Shown: positions 38,720-47,175, counted from the stretch's first letter. The stretch is 64,000 nt of DNA from Streptomyces sp. 840.1 (GCF_003751445.1 NZ_RJUU01000001.1:4950001-5014000), one strand, 5' to 3'. A program made the numbers and translations. The notes: generated from the sequence alone by a model not told the origin.

Positions 38720-39282
38720 TGCCAGTCCTCCGGGCTTTCGGTCTGTTCGAGGCGGAGTACCGCGCCCGTGCGGCTGTAGCGCCGGATCTGCGGAAGCGGC
38801 GGGTAGTACGCGTGGACGGAGACGGCGTGTTCGGCGGTGGACTCGTTCAGTACCTCGTGCACGTGGTGCCTGCCGAAGGCCCTGCCCTGACCTGCGGTCA
38901 GCTCCCGGGACCGGTCGATGTCCTCGGTCAGTTCGAGGGTCTTCCACCCGTCCGTCGGCAGCCGTGCCGCGAGCGAGTGCTCCTTGAGCGTGCCGCTCGC
39001 GGAGAGGAAGGCGCCGATCGAGTCGGCGTGGTCGTGCCAGCCGGTGCCGGTGCCGGGCGGCCAGCCGATCAGCCAGGCCTCACTGCCGCCCGGTCCGTCG
39101 AGCCGGATCCAGGTGCGGCCCTCGGGATCCAGGGGGAGCGAGGCGATGAGGGCGGCGTCAGCGGCGGTACGGCGGACGAAGTCGAGCAGTTCCGCAGCCG
39201 TCGGGCCGGAGGCCGGAGTGCGTACGGAAACCGGGAGCTCGGGGGCGGGAGTTGCGGGTACGGGGGCAGGAGAAGCAGACAC
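38716..39282 (-). CDS. Cysteine dioxygenase-family cupin protein
   Basis: A 188-residue cupin of the cysteine dioxygenase type I family, which converts L-cysteine to cysteine sulfinate with a 3-His iron centre. The iron ligands are visible as H-D-H in TGWHDHADSIGAF (about 82-94) and the third His in FGRHHVHEVLN (about 140-150). An N-terminal extension (about 1-25) is Pro/Ala-rich. The GTG start has an AGGACGG site 5 nt upstream; an ATG at 39327 is in frame but lies inside the leader/dyad region without a ribosome-binding site. It overlaps the rhodanese gene and follows a Cys-rich leader peptide, pointing to sulfur control. Other thiol substrates are possible for this family. Confidence 0.86.
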   Translation of the reverse strand: MSASPAPVPATPAPELPVSVRTPASGPTAAELLDFVRRTAADAALIASLPLDPEGRTWIRLDGPGGSEAWLIGWPPGTGTGWHDHADSIGAFLSASGTLKEHSLAARLPTDGWKTLELTEDIDRSRELTAGQGRAFGRHHVHEVLNESTAEHAVSVHAYYPPLPQIRRYSRTGAVLRLEQTESPEDWQ

Positions 39283-39315
39283 GGGGACCGTCCTGAGAGT
39301 TCGCGTGGATGTCCT

Positions 39316-39337
39316 GCCGTACGTCATGACGCACGGC
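39316..39337. repeat. 22-nt dyad between leader peptide and cysteine dioxygenase
   Basis: GCCGT-A-CGTCATGACG-C-ACGGC on the + strand: a 22-nt near-perfect palindrome (single mismatched pair) located 34 nt upstream of the dioxygenase GTG and 18 nt after the leader stop. As RNA it folds into a hairpin with a CATG loop; as DNA it could be an operator. Confidence 0.7.
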
Positions 39338-39355
39338 GGAGCAGAAGAAGGCGAT

Positions 39356-39442
39356 TCAGCAGGACGGGCGACACACGCAGCCCGCATAGCGGAGCAGGTC
39401 CATATGGACCCTCCGCCACAGGCGCACATCGGTGTCGGTCAT
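39356..39442 (-). CDS. Cys-rich regulatory leader peptide of the cysteine dioxygenase operon
   Basis: A 28-codon ORF, MTDTDVRLWRRVHMDLL followed by RYAGCVCRPSC and a TGA stop. The RR-x-H-x-D-L-L-R core followed by a Cys-rich end matches the small 'putative leader peptide' class found upstream of many sulfur-metabolism genes in Streptomyces. It ends with Cys-x-Cys-x3-Cys right at the C-terminus, so translation speed there would report Cys-tRNA supply. A -35/-10 pair places the transcription start at or next to the ATG, so it is probably leaderless. Its stop is 73 nt before the dioxygenase start. Cis-regulatory rather than trans function is expected. Confidence 0.8.
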   Translation of the reverse strand: MTDTDVRLWRRVHMDLLRYAGCVCRPSC

Positions 39443-39449
39443 GTTCCGG

Positions 39450-39478
39450 AGTAGACCATGTGCGCCCGCGGGGGTCAA
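39450..39478 (-). promoter_or_regulatory. Promoter of the leader-CDO-rhodanese operon
   Basis: On the minus strand, TTGACC (39478-39473) and TCTACT (39455-39450) are 17 nt apart and the -10 ends 7 nt before the leader ATG. The -35 overlaps the last codons of the upstream monooxygenase. Confidence 0.65.
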
Positions 39479-41088
39479 TTGATGTCTGCGGTGCGGTCGG
39501 AGCGTTCGGACGTGCGGGCCGCACCGCCGCGCGCCGCGTCGGCCGCCGCCCGGAGCTCAGCGGGCCGTACCCCGCTGAACGACTCCGCCAGGTGACCGTC
39601 CGGCCTGACCAGCAGAACGGTGTGCGCGGACGCCCCCGGGTAGCTCTCCGCCACCAGCAGTTCGCCCTTCACCGGCAGGGCGTCCACCGCCTCGACGAGC
39701 CGGGGCATCACTCCGGCCCCCATCCAGTGCCGCCGGTCCCATACTCCAGTACCGGGGGCCACCAGGACGACCAGCAGCCGCCCCTGCCCCAGCCGTTCCC
39801 GGAGGCGTACGCGCGTGCCGTCGGGTGCCGTCACCCGCACATCGGCCACCGGCGCACCGGGGGGCGTACCCACGGACGCATGCGCCTCGGCGCGCGGGGG
39901 CGCAAGGGGGGACAGCGCGTAGGAAGGGGGCGCACCCAGGGGGCCACAGCCCAGATGCCCGTCGGTGAGCAGCGAATCGTGCCCCCGTGCGCTCCCCGGG
40001 ACCAGGGTCCGCAGCCCTCCGCCGCCCCGCAGTATCGGCAGCGACTGGTCGGCGGCGCGCAGCCGTGCGGCGACCGCGGCCCGGCGCTCGGCCTGGTAGC
40101 TGTCGAGGAGTACGTCGGACGCGCCGTGGTGCCAGGCCAGCGCCAGCTTCCAGGCGAGGTTCTCGGCGTCCCGCAGCCCCTCGTCCAGCCCCTGGGTGCC
40201 GAGCGCACCCAGCAGATGGGCGGCGTCCCCGGCGAGGAAGGCCCGCTTCACCCGCCAACGCCGGGCGAGCCGGTGGTGCAGCGTGTAGACGCCGGTGTCC
40301 AGCAGCTCGTACGGGGGTGTCTCGCCGCACCAGCCCGCCAGGGTGTCCCGGACCCGGGCGACCAGGACGTCGGGGGTGACGAGCTCGCCGCGTGGCGGCA
40401 GCAGCCAGTCCAGCCGCCAGACGTCCTCCGGCAGCGGCCGCGCGGTCACCTCGGCGCCGCCGGAGCGCCATGGCGGCAGCCGGTGCAGCACGGCCTCGCC
40501 GGGCCAGGGCAGTTCGGTGCGCAGGGCGGCGACGGCATGCCGTTCCACCGCCGTGCGCCCGGGGAACCGGATGTCGAGGAGCTTGCGCACGGTGGACCGC
40601 GCCCCGTCGCAGCCGACCAGGTAACTCCCGCGCCACCAGGTCGAACCGGGCTCCCTGGTGTGCACGGTGACCCCGGCCGGGTCCTGCTCCAGCGTATCGA
40701 CGCGGCTGTGCCGTGCCGTCCGTACGAGGCTCTGCGAGGCCACCGCGTCCCGCAGTCCGCGCACCAGGGCGTGCTGCGGTACATGGACCGGGGCGGCCGG
40801 CGCGTCCCCGGACGGCATGCCCTCACCGAGCGGCAGTTCACGTACCAGCTGCTTGCGGCGCAGGGACCGCCAGCCGGACCAGCGCAGGCCCTCGTCCTGG
40901 AGCGTCTTGCAGCCGAGCCGTTCCAGCAGCGCTGCGGTGTCCTCGCGGAGCACCACCGTGCGGGCGGGGCGCGTCTCCTCCTTGCCGGGGTCCTCGTCGA
41001 GGAGCACGGAAGGCACTCCCTGCGCCGCGAGGGCGAGCGACAGCACCAGGCCGACCGGCCCGGCGCCGACGATGATCACCGGGTCCAC
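39475..41088 (-). CDS. FAD-dependent aromatic monooxygenase (PheA/TfdB-like)
   Basis: A 537-residue class A flavoprotein monooxygenase. Visible motifs: the FAD/NADPH Rossmann motif VGAGPVG (about 7-13), the E/D-R block (LDEDPGKEETRPARTV), the DG motif VGCDGARSTVRK (about 155-166), and the GD motif FLAGDAAHL (about 282-290) that binds the FAD ribityl. The last 150 residues form the thioredoxin-like domain of phenol-hydroxylase relatives. Substrate unknown, probably aromatic or polyketide-like. The start GTG 41088 (VDPVIIVG) is set by the first strand; the frame stays open upstream. Its stop overlaps the -35 of the dioxygenase promoter. A TTGACG/TAGGTT pair at about 41254-41233 may be its promoter. 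Confidence 0.83.
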   Translation of the reverse strand: MDPVIIVGAGPVGLVLSLALAAQGVPSVLLDEDPGKEETRPARTVVLREDTAALLERLGCKTLQDEGLRWSGWRSLRRKQLVRELPLGEGMPSGDAPAAPVHVPQHALVRGLRDAVASQSLVRTARHSRVDTLEQDPAGVTVHTREPGSTWWRGSYLVGCDGARSTVRKLLDIRFPGRTAVERHAVAALRTELPWPGEAVLHRLPPWRSGGAEVTARPLPEDVWRLDWLLPPRGELVTPDVLVARVRDTLAGWCGETPPYELLDTGVYTLHHRLARRWRVKRAFLAGDAAHLLGALGTQGLDEGLRDAENLAWKLALAWHHGASDVLLDSYQAERRAAVAARLRAADQSLPILRGGGGLRTLVPGSARGHDSLLTDGHLGCGPLGAPPSYALSPLAPPRAEAHASVGTPPGAPVADVRVTAPDGTRVRLRERLGQGRLLVVLVAPGTGVWDRRHWMGAGVMPRLVEAVDALPVKGELLVAESYPGASAHTVLLVRPDGHLAESFSGVRPAELRAAADAARGGAARTSERSDRTADIN

Positions 41089-41275
41089 GGCGCGGCCCCC
41101 GGAACGTGTGCGGTCGGACGCGTGGCGGCGCACGGGCGGAGCGGACGGTCCGGAGCGGCCCCGGAGGCCGGGGACGGCGGCGACGGAGATGCGGCGGCGT
41201 AGGGGGCTCGGGGCGCGATCACAGAACGTATGCAACCTACTGCCGGTGCTTGCGTCAAGTGACACCGGAACGCGG

Positions 41276-41309
41276 CGAGGGGCGGTGGCGAATGCGCCAC
41301 CGCCCCTCG
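41276..41309 (-). terminator. Terminator of gluABCD
   Basis: A perfect 15-bp stem CGAGGGGCGGTGGCG / CGCCACCGCCCCTCG with an AATG loop lies 21 nt after the gluD stop. Confidence 0.9.
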
Positions 41310-41330
41310 GGGACCTCTGTTGATCAGCCG

Positions 41331-42242
41331 TCAGACGGCGCGTCCGTCATCAATGTTGAGCGACGGCGCACCGATCGTCTCCAGGTCGCCCCCCGGACCG
41401 GTGCCCACGACCGCGCCCGTGCTCTTCTTCGCGCGCCGGAGCCGCTGCTCCAGCCAGCTCGCGAACGAGGTGAGGGTGAAGTTCAGCGCGATGTAGATCA
41501 CCGCGATGATCGTGAAACACGCGATGGTGTTCGCACCGTAGTTCGCGGCCATCGGCCGGACCGATGCCAGCAGCTCGGGGAAGCTGAGCACCGCGCCACC
41601 GAGAGCGGTGTCCTTCACGATCACCACGACCTGGCTGACGATCGCGGGCAGCATGGCGGTCACTGCTTGCGGCAGCAGTACGAAGAGCATGGTCTGGCCC
41701 TTGCGCATGCCGATCGCCTTGGCCGCGTCCGTCTGCCCCGAGGGGAGCGTCAGGATCCCGGCCCGCACGATTTCGGCGAGTACCGAGGCGTTGTAGAGCA
41801 CCAGACCCGTGATCACTGCGTACAGCAGTCGGGTCTCCGGGTCGAGCTCGGTGTACTCGGAGTACGCCTGGTTGGCGATGACCATCAGGATCAGCACCGG
41901 GATGGCGCGGAAGAACTCCACGACCACGGCGGAAGGCACCCGCATCCACCGGTGCTCCGAGAGCCGGCCTATCCCGAACAGCGCGCCCAGCGGCAGCGCG
42001 ATGATCAGGGCGAAGAACGCCGCCTTGATCGTGTTCTGGAAACCCGGCCAGATGAACGTCTCCCACGGCTGGGAGCTGGTGAAGAAGGGCTTCCACTTGA
42101 TCCAGTCGAGCTGGTGCTTCGAGGCGAGACCGTCGTACACCCACCACACCACGGCCGCGGCGACGAGCACGAACAGGACGGTGTAGAGGATGTTCCGCCG
42201 CTTGGCGCGCGGTCCCTGGGCGTCATAGAGGACGGAACTCAT
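41331..42242 (-). CDS. gluD: Glutamate ABC transporter permease GluD
   Basis: A 303-residue polar-amino-acid permease of the HisMQ type with an extended N-terminal helix and loop. The binding-protein-dependent permease signature is present (SVLAEIVRAGILTLPSGQTDAAKAIGM), followed by helices from about 190 to 275. With GluC it forms the membrane channel for glutamate import. The ATG start overlaps the gluC stop by 4 nt. The hydrophilic C-terminal tail (SLNIDDGRAV) is typical of Streptomyces GluD. Genes in transcription order are gluA, gluB, gluC, gluD. Confidence 0.93.
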   Translation of the reverse strand: MSSVLYDAQGPRAKRRNILYTVLFVLVAAAVVWWVYDGLASKHQLDWIKWKPFFTSSQPWETFIWPGFQNTIKAAFFALIIALPLGALFGIGRLSEHRWMRVPSAVVVEFFRAIPVLILMVIANQAYSEYTELDPETRLLYAVITGLVLYNASVLAEIVRAGILTLPSGQTDAAKAIGMRKGQTMLFVLLPQAVTAMLPAIVSQVVVIVKDTALGGAVLSFPELLASVRPMAANYGANTIACFTIIAVIYIALNFTLTSFASWLEQRLRRAKKSTGAVVGTGPGGDLETIGAPSLNIDDGRAV

Positions 42243-42904
42243 CGCTTCACCGCCACCTTCTTGCTCACCCAGCCGAGGATGAGGCCGGTCGGGAGGGTCA
42301 GAACGATGAATCCGAACGCGAAGACGGCAGAGATCAGGATCAGCTGAGCCTCGTTCTCGATCATGCCCTTCATCAGGTACGAAGCTTCCATGACCCCGAT
42401 CGCGGAAGCGACCGTGGTGTTCTTCGTCAGCGCGATGAGGACGTTGGACAGCGGATTGACCACCGACCGGAACGCCTGCGGAAGGATGATCAGCCGCAGT
42501 ACCTGGGTGAAGCTCAGGCCGAGGGCGCGTGCCGCCTCGGCCTGGCCGACCGGCACCGTGTTGATCCCGGACCGCAGCGCTTCGCACACGAAGGCGGCGG
42601 TGTAGGCGCTCAGGGCGAGTACCGCGAGACGGAAGTTGACGTCCGTGATGTCGGACGCACCGAGGCTGATGTTGAGCGTCGAGTACAGCCCCAGAGAGGA
42701 GAACACAATGATCACGGTCAGTGGAATGTTCCGGACCACGTTCACATAGCCGGTCGCGAAACCGCGCATCAGGGGGACCGGGCTGACCTTCATGCCGGCC
42801 AGCAGCGTTCCCCATATGAGGGAGCCGAGGGCGGAGTAGACGGTGAGTTGCACCGTCACCCAGAAGGCCCCCAGCAGGTCGTAACCATCAAGAAAGTCGA
42901 ACAC
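42239..42904 (-). CDS. gluC: Glutamate ABC transporter permease GluC
   Basis: A 221-residue permease with five hydrophobic helices and the EAA loop signature VCEALRSGINTVPVGQAEAARALGLSF (split here at about 105-131). It pairs with GluD. It lies 74 nt after gluB across a strong hairpin, and its stop overlaps the gluD start. The ATG start is preceded by a GAAGCGCGGGAGAT stretch with GGGAG. Confidence 0.93.
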   Translation of the reverse strand: MFDFLDGYDLLGAFWVTVQLTVYSALGSLIWGTLLAGMKVSPVPLMRGFATGYVNVVRNIPLTVIIVFSSLGLYSTLNISLGASDITDVNFRLAVLALSAYTAAFVCEALRSGINTVPVGQAEAARALGLSFTQVLRLIILPQAFRSVVNPLSNVLIALTKNTTVASAIGVMEASYLMKGMIENEAQLILISAVFAFGFIVLTLPTGLILGWVSKKVAVKR

Positions 42905-42936
42905 GATCTCCCGCGCTTCCGCGTGTAGGAGGGCAC

Positions 42937-42964
42937 GGCGCGCCGCCGTCAGTGGCGGCGCGCC
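42937..42964 (-). promoter_or_regulatory. Intercistronic hairpin between gluB and gluC
   Basis: A perfect 11-bp stem (GGCGCGCCGCC / GGCGGCGCGCC on the + strand) with a 6-nt loop lies 15 nt after the gluB stop and inside the operon. Such hairpins typically protect the upstream mRNA and attenuate read-through, raising binding-protein output over permease. Confidence 0.75.
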
Positions 42965-42978
42965 CGGTCAGCCCTGCT

Positions 42979-43821
42979 TCACTTGACGACGTTGCCGATC
43001 TTGGGGGCGGGCTCGTTCTTGTAGTTCGCCGGGCCGAAGTTGGCCTTCACGGCCTTCTCCCACGAACCGTCCGAGACCATCTTGGTCAGCGCGTCGTTGA
43101 TCTTCTTCTTGAGGTCGGCGTCGCCCTTCTTCAGGCCGATGCCGTAGTTCTCGTTGGTCATCTTGAGACCGGCCAGCTTGAACTTGCCCTTGTTGGCGTC
43201 CTGCGAGGCGTAGCCGGCCAGGATGCTGTCGTCGGTGGTCAGTGCGTCAACGGCCTTGTTCTCCAGGCCGGTCAGGCACTCCGAGTAGCCGCCGTACTCC
43301 TGGAGCTGGGCCTTCGGGGCCAGCGTGTCGTGGATGTTCTGCGCCGAGGTCGAGCCGGTGACCGAGCAGAGCTTCTTGTTGTTCAGGTCCTTCGCCGACT
43401 TGATCGAGGTGTCGTCCGCGCGGACCAGGATGTCCTGGTGGGCGAGGAGGTACGGACCCGCGAAGTCGACCTTCTTCAGCCGCTCGTCGTTGATCGAGTA
43501 CGAGGCGGCGATGAACTTCACGTCACCGCGGTCGATCGACGTCTCGCGGTCGGCGCTCTTGGTCTCCTTGAACTCGATGTTCTTCGCGTCGTAGCCGAGT
43601 TCCTTGGCTACGTACGTGGCGACATCGACGTCGAAGCCCGTGAACTTGCCGTCCGGGGTCTTCAGCCCGATACCCGGCTGGTCGATCTTGATACCGATGG
43701 TGATCTTCTTGCCGCCGCCCGAACCGGACTCGTCGTCCTTCTTGTCGGAGCCACAGGCGGTGGCGGCCATGGCGAGGGCGAGCACGGCTGCCGAGGCGGC
43801 GGTGACCTTACGAAGCTGCAT
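42979..43821 (-). CDS. gluB: Glutamate-binding lipoprotein GluB
   Basis: A 280-residue family-3 solute-binding protein. A lipoprotein signal peptide ends at the lipobox ATAC, with lipidated Cys23, followed by an acidic/Gly-rich linker (SDKKDDESGSGGGKK). The mature fold carries GIKIDQPGIG..., FDVDVATYVAKELG and the central FAGPYLLAHQDILVRADD typical of glutamate/glutamine binders. It delivers glutamate to GluCD. The ribosome-binding site AGGGAA precedes the ATG. It is separated from gluA by 69 nt and from gluC by a hairpin, which should make it the most strongly expressed gene of the operon. Confidence 0.94.
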   Translation of the reverse strand: MQLRKVTAASAAVLALAMAATACGSDKKDDESGSGGGKKITIGIKIDQPGIGLKTPDGKFTGFDVDVATYVAKELGYDAKNIEFKETKSADRETSIDRGDVKFIAASYSINDERLKKVDFAGPYLLAHQDILVRADDTSIKSAKDLNNKKLCSVTGSTSAQNIHDTLAPKAQLQEYGGYSECLTGLENKAVDALTTDDSILAGYASQDANKGKFKLAGLKMTNENYGIGLKKGDADLKKKINDALTKMVSDGSWEKAVKANFGPANYKNEPAPKIGNVVK

Positions 43822-43890
43822 GGTGAAATTCCCTAGAGTTGACGCGATGTGCGTGATCAGCCGGCCCGGAAACCGGCGCTGAAGGCTCCA

Positions 43891-44679
43891 TCAGTGGTGA
43901 AGGATCTTCGACAGGAAGTCCTTGGCCCGGTCACTGCGCGGGTTGCTGAAGAACTGGTCGGGCACGGCCTCTTCGACGATCTTTCCGTCCGCCATGAAGA
44001 TGACCCGGTTCGCCGCGGAACGGGCGAAACCCATCTCATGGGTGACGACGACCATGGTCATTCCCTCGCGGGCGAGCTGCTGCATGACCTCCAGCACCTC
44101 GTTGATCATCTCCGGGTCGAGCGCGGAGGTCGGCTCGTCGAACAGCATGACCTTGGGGTCCATCGCCAACGCCCGTGCGATCGCCACACGTTGCTGCTGG
44201 CCGCCGGAGAGCTGCGAGGGGTACTTGTCGGCCTGGGTCCCGACACCCACCCGGTCAAGCAGTGAACGCGCCTTGTCCTCGGCCGCCTTCTTCTCCGTCT
44301 TGCGGACCTTGACCTGGCCCAGCATCACGTTCTCGAGCACCGTCTTGTGGGCGAAGAGATTGAACGACTGGAAGACCATGCCGACATCGGCACGCAGTCG
44401 CGCCAGCTCCTTGCCCTCCTCGGGCAGGGGCTTCCCGTCGATCGTGATCGCGCCCGAGTCGATCGTCTCCAAGCGGTTGATCGTGCGGCACAGCGTGGAC
44501 TTCCCGGACCCCGAGGGCCCGATGACGACCACGACCTCGCCGGAGGCGATCGTCAGGTCGATGTCCTGGAGCACATGCAGCGCGCCGAAGTGCTTGTTGA
44601 CGTTGCTCAGCACGACCAGGTCGCCGCCGGCCGCGGGTGCAGCGTCCTCGGCGCCCTTGGTCACTGAAACTCCGCTCAT
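43891..44679 (-). CDS. gluA: Glutamate ABC transporter ATP-binding protein GluA
   Basis: A 262-residue ABC ATPase for polar amino acids. Walker [10 protein letters not shown] (about 55-63), Q-loop [12 protein letters not shown], signature [15 protein letters not shown], Walker [13 protein letters not shown] and the H-loop VVTHEMGFA are intact. The N-terminal 20 residues are a non-conserved Ala-rich tail. GGACGGAG precedes the ATG. It is the first gene of gluABCD and is divergent from the two-component system gluR-gluK across 317 nt. Confidence 0.95.
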   Translation of the reverse strand: MSGVSVTKGAEDAAPAAGGDLVVLSNVNKHFGALHVLQDIDLTIASGEVVVVIGPSGSGKSTLCRTINRLETIDSGAITIDGKPLPEEGKELARLRADVGMVFQSFNLFAHKTVLENVMLGQVKVRKTEKKAAEDKARSLLDRVGVGTQADKYPSQLSGGQQQRVAIARALAMDPKVMLFDEPTSALDPEMINEVLEVMQQLAREGMTMVVVTHEMGFARSAANRVIFMADGKIVEEAVPDQFFSNPRSDRAKDFLSKILHH

Positions 44680-44713
44680 CGGCTTTTTGCTCCGTCCTCC
44701 TCGGTTGGCAAGG

Positions 44714-44743
44714 ACCTTAGTGACGCAGTGCGACCAGCGTCAT
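44714..44743 (-). promoter_or_regulatory. Putative promoter of gluA
   Basis: On the minus strand, ATGACG (44743-44738) and TAAGGT (44719-44714) are 18 nt apart, 34 nt upstream of the gluA ATG. Good match to vegetative HrdB-type promoters. Confidence 0.6.
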
Positions 44744-44763
44744 TACATCTGAGCGGAAATTGA

Positions 44764-44863
44764 GCATAACGATCCGGCCGCAACCGGACACTCCGTGTGA
44801 ACGGGACGTCACGCGGGCCGTCCGGGCGTACCGGGTGCATAACGGAAACATCGATGCAACCGG
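44764..44863 (+). repeat. Paired direct repeats in the gluA-gluR control region
   Basis: GCATAACG-N8-GCAACCGG (44764-44787) and GCATAACG-N11-GCAACCGG (44837-44863) lie in the same orientation, 73 nt apart, in the 317-nt divergent region. They are good candidates for binding sites of GluR (OmpR family, which typically bind tandem half-sites). The rest of the region (44864-44996) shows no further feature apart from the GAGAGGGGG ribosome-binding site of gluR. Confidence 0.65.
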
Positions 44864-44996
44864 CAGGCACTTGACTGGCCCACCGGTCATCGGAGTGGAT
44901 GCCTTGGTACACCCTGACGTGAAACGCCTCGATACGGGGAAGTGACCAGGGGGCGTACGCGACCGCACCGACCCCGCGACCCCGGAGAGGGGGCCC

Positions 44997-45689
44997 ATGA
45001 GACTGCTGCTCGTCGAGGACGACAACCACGTCGCCGCCGCCCTGTCCGCCATCCTCGGCCGGCACGGCTTCAAGGTGGTGCACGCCCGCAGCGGCGAGGA
45101 GGCCCTCCAGGCGCTCCTCCCCACGGACGCGGAACCCTTCGGCGTCGTACTCCTCGATCTCGGGCTGCCCGACCAGGACGGCTACGAGGTGTGCGGGAAG
45201 ATCCGCAAGCGCAGTGCCGTACCGGTGATCATGGTGACCGCGCGGGCCGACGTCCGCTCGCGCATCCACGGGCTGAACCTCGGCGCGGACGACTACGTGA
45301 CCAAGCCGTACGACACCGGCGAGCTCCTCGCCCGTATCCACGCCGTCAGCCGGCGCAAGCCCGCCGCGGACGACACCGGGCCCACGCCCGTCGCCGCGCT
45401 GCGCCTGGGCCATGTGCACATCGAGCTGCCCACCCGGCGGGTCAGCGTCGACGGCAGCGAAGTCCAGCTCACGCGCAAGGAGTTCGACCTGCTCGCGCTC
45501 CTCGCCCAGCGGCCCGGTGTGGTGTTCCGCCGCGAGCAGATCATCAGCGAGGTCTGGCGCACGAGCTGGGAGGGGACGGGACGCACGCTTGAGGTGCACG
45601 TCGCCTCGCTGCGCGCCAAGCTGCGGCTGCCCGCACTGATCGAGACGGTGCGCGGGGTCGGCTACCGCCTCGTCGCCCCGTCCGCGTAG
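44997..45689 (+). CDS. gluR: OmpR-family response regulator GluR
   Basis: A 230-residue response regulator. The receiver (about 1-115) has DD8-9, phospho-acceptor Asp54 (VVLLDLGLPDQDG), Thr81 and Lys103 (TKPYD); the C-terminal winged helix (about 135-228) ends with LEVHVASLRAKL...VRGVGYRLV. It matches S. coelicolor GluR, which with GluK senses glutamate and turns on gluABCD. ATG preceded by GAGAGGGGG. gluK starts 15 nt downstream, one operon. Confidence 0.92.
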   Translation: MRLLLVEDDNHVAAALSAILGRHGFKVVHARSGEEALQALLPTDAEPFGVVLLDLGLPDQDGYEVCGKIRKRSAVPVIMVTARADVRSRIHGLNLGADDYVTKPYDTGELLARIHAVSRRKPAADDTGPTPVAALRLGHVHIELPTRRVSVDGSEVQLTRKEFDLLALLAQRPGVVFRREQIISEVWRTSWEGTGRTLEVHVASLRAKLRLPALIETVRGVGYRLVAPSA

Positions 45690-45704
45690 AGGCGTACGTC
45701 TCCG

Positions 45705-47099
45705 GTGCGCACCAGGCTGCTTCCGCTGCTCATCGTTCTCATGGCGAGTGTTCTGCTCGCGCTGGGCTTCCCGCTGGCCGTCAGTGTGGCCGCGGCCCAG
45801 CAGCAGGGCGTCGTCATCGACCGCATCGACGACACGGCACGCTTCGCCGCACTGGCTCAGTTCATCACCGAACGCACCCACGGCTACGACGAGCGGCAGC
45901 GCACCCTCCAGACCGAACTGGAGACGTACGACTCGGTCTACGGCATCCGGGCGGGGGTCTTCTACCGTGACGACTCCGCGATGGCGAAGGCCCCGGCGAC
46001 CTGGCGGCTGCCCGTCGAGGGGGAGGGCCGCGAGGCGTTCAACGAGGCGCTGCTCGGCCGTCGCAGCCACGATCCGCCGCAGGTCTGGCCCTGGCAGGAC
46101 GGCCGGGTGGTCGTCGCCTCGCCCGTCGTGCGCGACGGTGACGTGGTCGCCGTCGTCGTCATCGACTCGCCCACCGCGCAGATGCGTTCCGACACCCTGC
46201 GCGGCTGGCTGCTGATCGCGGCGGGCGAGGTGGTCGCGATGCTGGTGGCCGTCGGCGCGGCGATCCGGCTCACCGGCTGGGTCCTGCTTCCGGTGCGGAC
46301 CCTGGACGTGGCCGCCCACGACATCGCCAGCGGCCGGATGCGCTCCCGGGTGGCGGCCTCCGGCGGGCCGCCGGAACTCAGGCGGCTGGCCCGCTCGTTC
46401 AACGAGATGGCCGACAACGTCGAGGACGTGCTGGAGCAGCAGCGCGCCTTCGTGGCGGACGCCTCGCACCAGTTGCGCAATCCGCTGGCCGCGCTGCTGC
46501 TGCGGATCGAGCTGCTCGCCCTCGAACTCCCGGAGGGCAACGAGGAGATCGCCTCCGTGCGCACCGAGGGAAAGCGGCTCGGCCAGGTCCTCGACGATCT
46601 CCTCGACCTGGCTCTCGCCGAACACGCGGCGGCCGATCTCCAGCTCACCGACATCGGCGCCCTCACCGCCGAACGCGTCATGTCCTGGCGGCCGGTGGCC
46701 GAGGAGAAGGGCGTACGGCTCCGGGCCGACGGCGCCCCCGCCGTCACCGCCTGGACGGATCCCATCGCCCTGTCCAGCGCACTCGACGCCATCATCGACA
46801 ACGCGCTCAAGTTCACGCCCGCCGAGGAGGAGGTCCGGGTCACGGTCGCCTCCGGCGGCGAAAGCGTGACCGTCGTTGTCGCGGACCGCGGACCCGGCCT
46901 CACCGAGCAGGAGCTGGAGCGCGTCGGAGACCGCTTCTGGCGCAGCTCCCAGCACCAGAACGTACGGGGATCAGGCCTCGGCCTCTCCATCTCGAAGGCG
47001 CTCCTGGCCGCCTGCCGGGGCACCATCGCCTACGAGCGCCACGAACCGCACGGCCTGCGGGTGACGGTGTCCGTGCCCCGCAACGGCCCGCACGGCTGA
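45705..47099 (+). CDS. gluK: Glutamate-sensing histidine kinase GluK
   Basis: A 464-residue membrane kinase. TM1 lies at about 5-27, followed by a 140-residue extracytoplasmic sensor, TM2 at about 166-188, HAMP (about 189-240), HisKA with phospho-acceptor His255 ([11 protein letters not shown]), and HATPase_c with N-box IDNALKF and G-boxes DRGPGL and GSGLGLS. It matches S. coelicolor GluK. Starts at GTG 15 nt after gluR; the region between lacks a strong site, so it may be translationally coupled. The sensor domain is expected to read extracellular glutamate directly or through a binding protein; sequence alone does not decide. Confidence 0.9.
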   Translation: MRTRLLPLLIVLMASVLLALGFPLAVSVAAAQQQGVVIDRIDDTARFAALAQFITERTHGYDERQRTLQTELETYDSVYGIRAGVFYRDDSAMAKAPATWRLPVEGEGREAFNEALLGRRSHDPPQVWPWQDGRVVVASPVVRDGDVVAVVVIDSPTAQMRSDTLRGWLLIAAGEVVAMLVAVGAAIRLTGWVLLPVRTLDVAAHDIASGRMRSRVAASGGPPELRRLARSFNEMADNVEDVLEQQRAFVADASHQLRNPLAALLLRIELLALELPEGNEEIASVRTEGKRLGQVLDDLLDLALAEHAAADLQLTDIGALTAERVMSWRPVAEEKGVRLRADGAPAVTAWTDPIALSSALDAIIDNALKFTPAEEEVRVTVASGGESVTVVVADRGPGLTEQELERVGDRFWRSSQHQNVRGSGLGLSISKALLAACRGTIAYERHEPHGLRVTVSVPRNGPHG

Positions 47100-47175
47100 T
47101 CCGGTCGGCACGGCTGAGCAGGCGTCCCGGTTGAGCCGGTCGGCACGTCTGATCCGGTCCGGCCGGACCCTCCGC

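Noticed and set aside
41089..41265. N-terminal extension of the FAD monooxygenase upstream of GTG 41088
   Set aside because: The extra 59 residues are Arg/Pro/Ala-rich, lack a ribosome-binding site and lie before the Rossmann strand that normally starts the protein.
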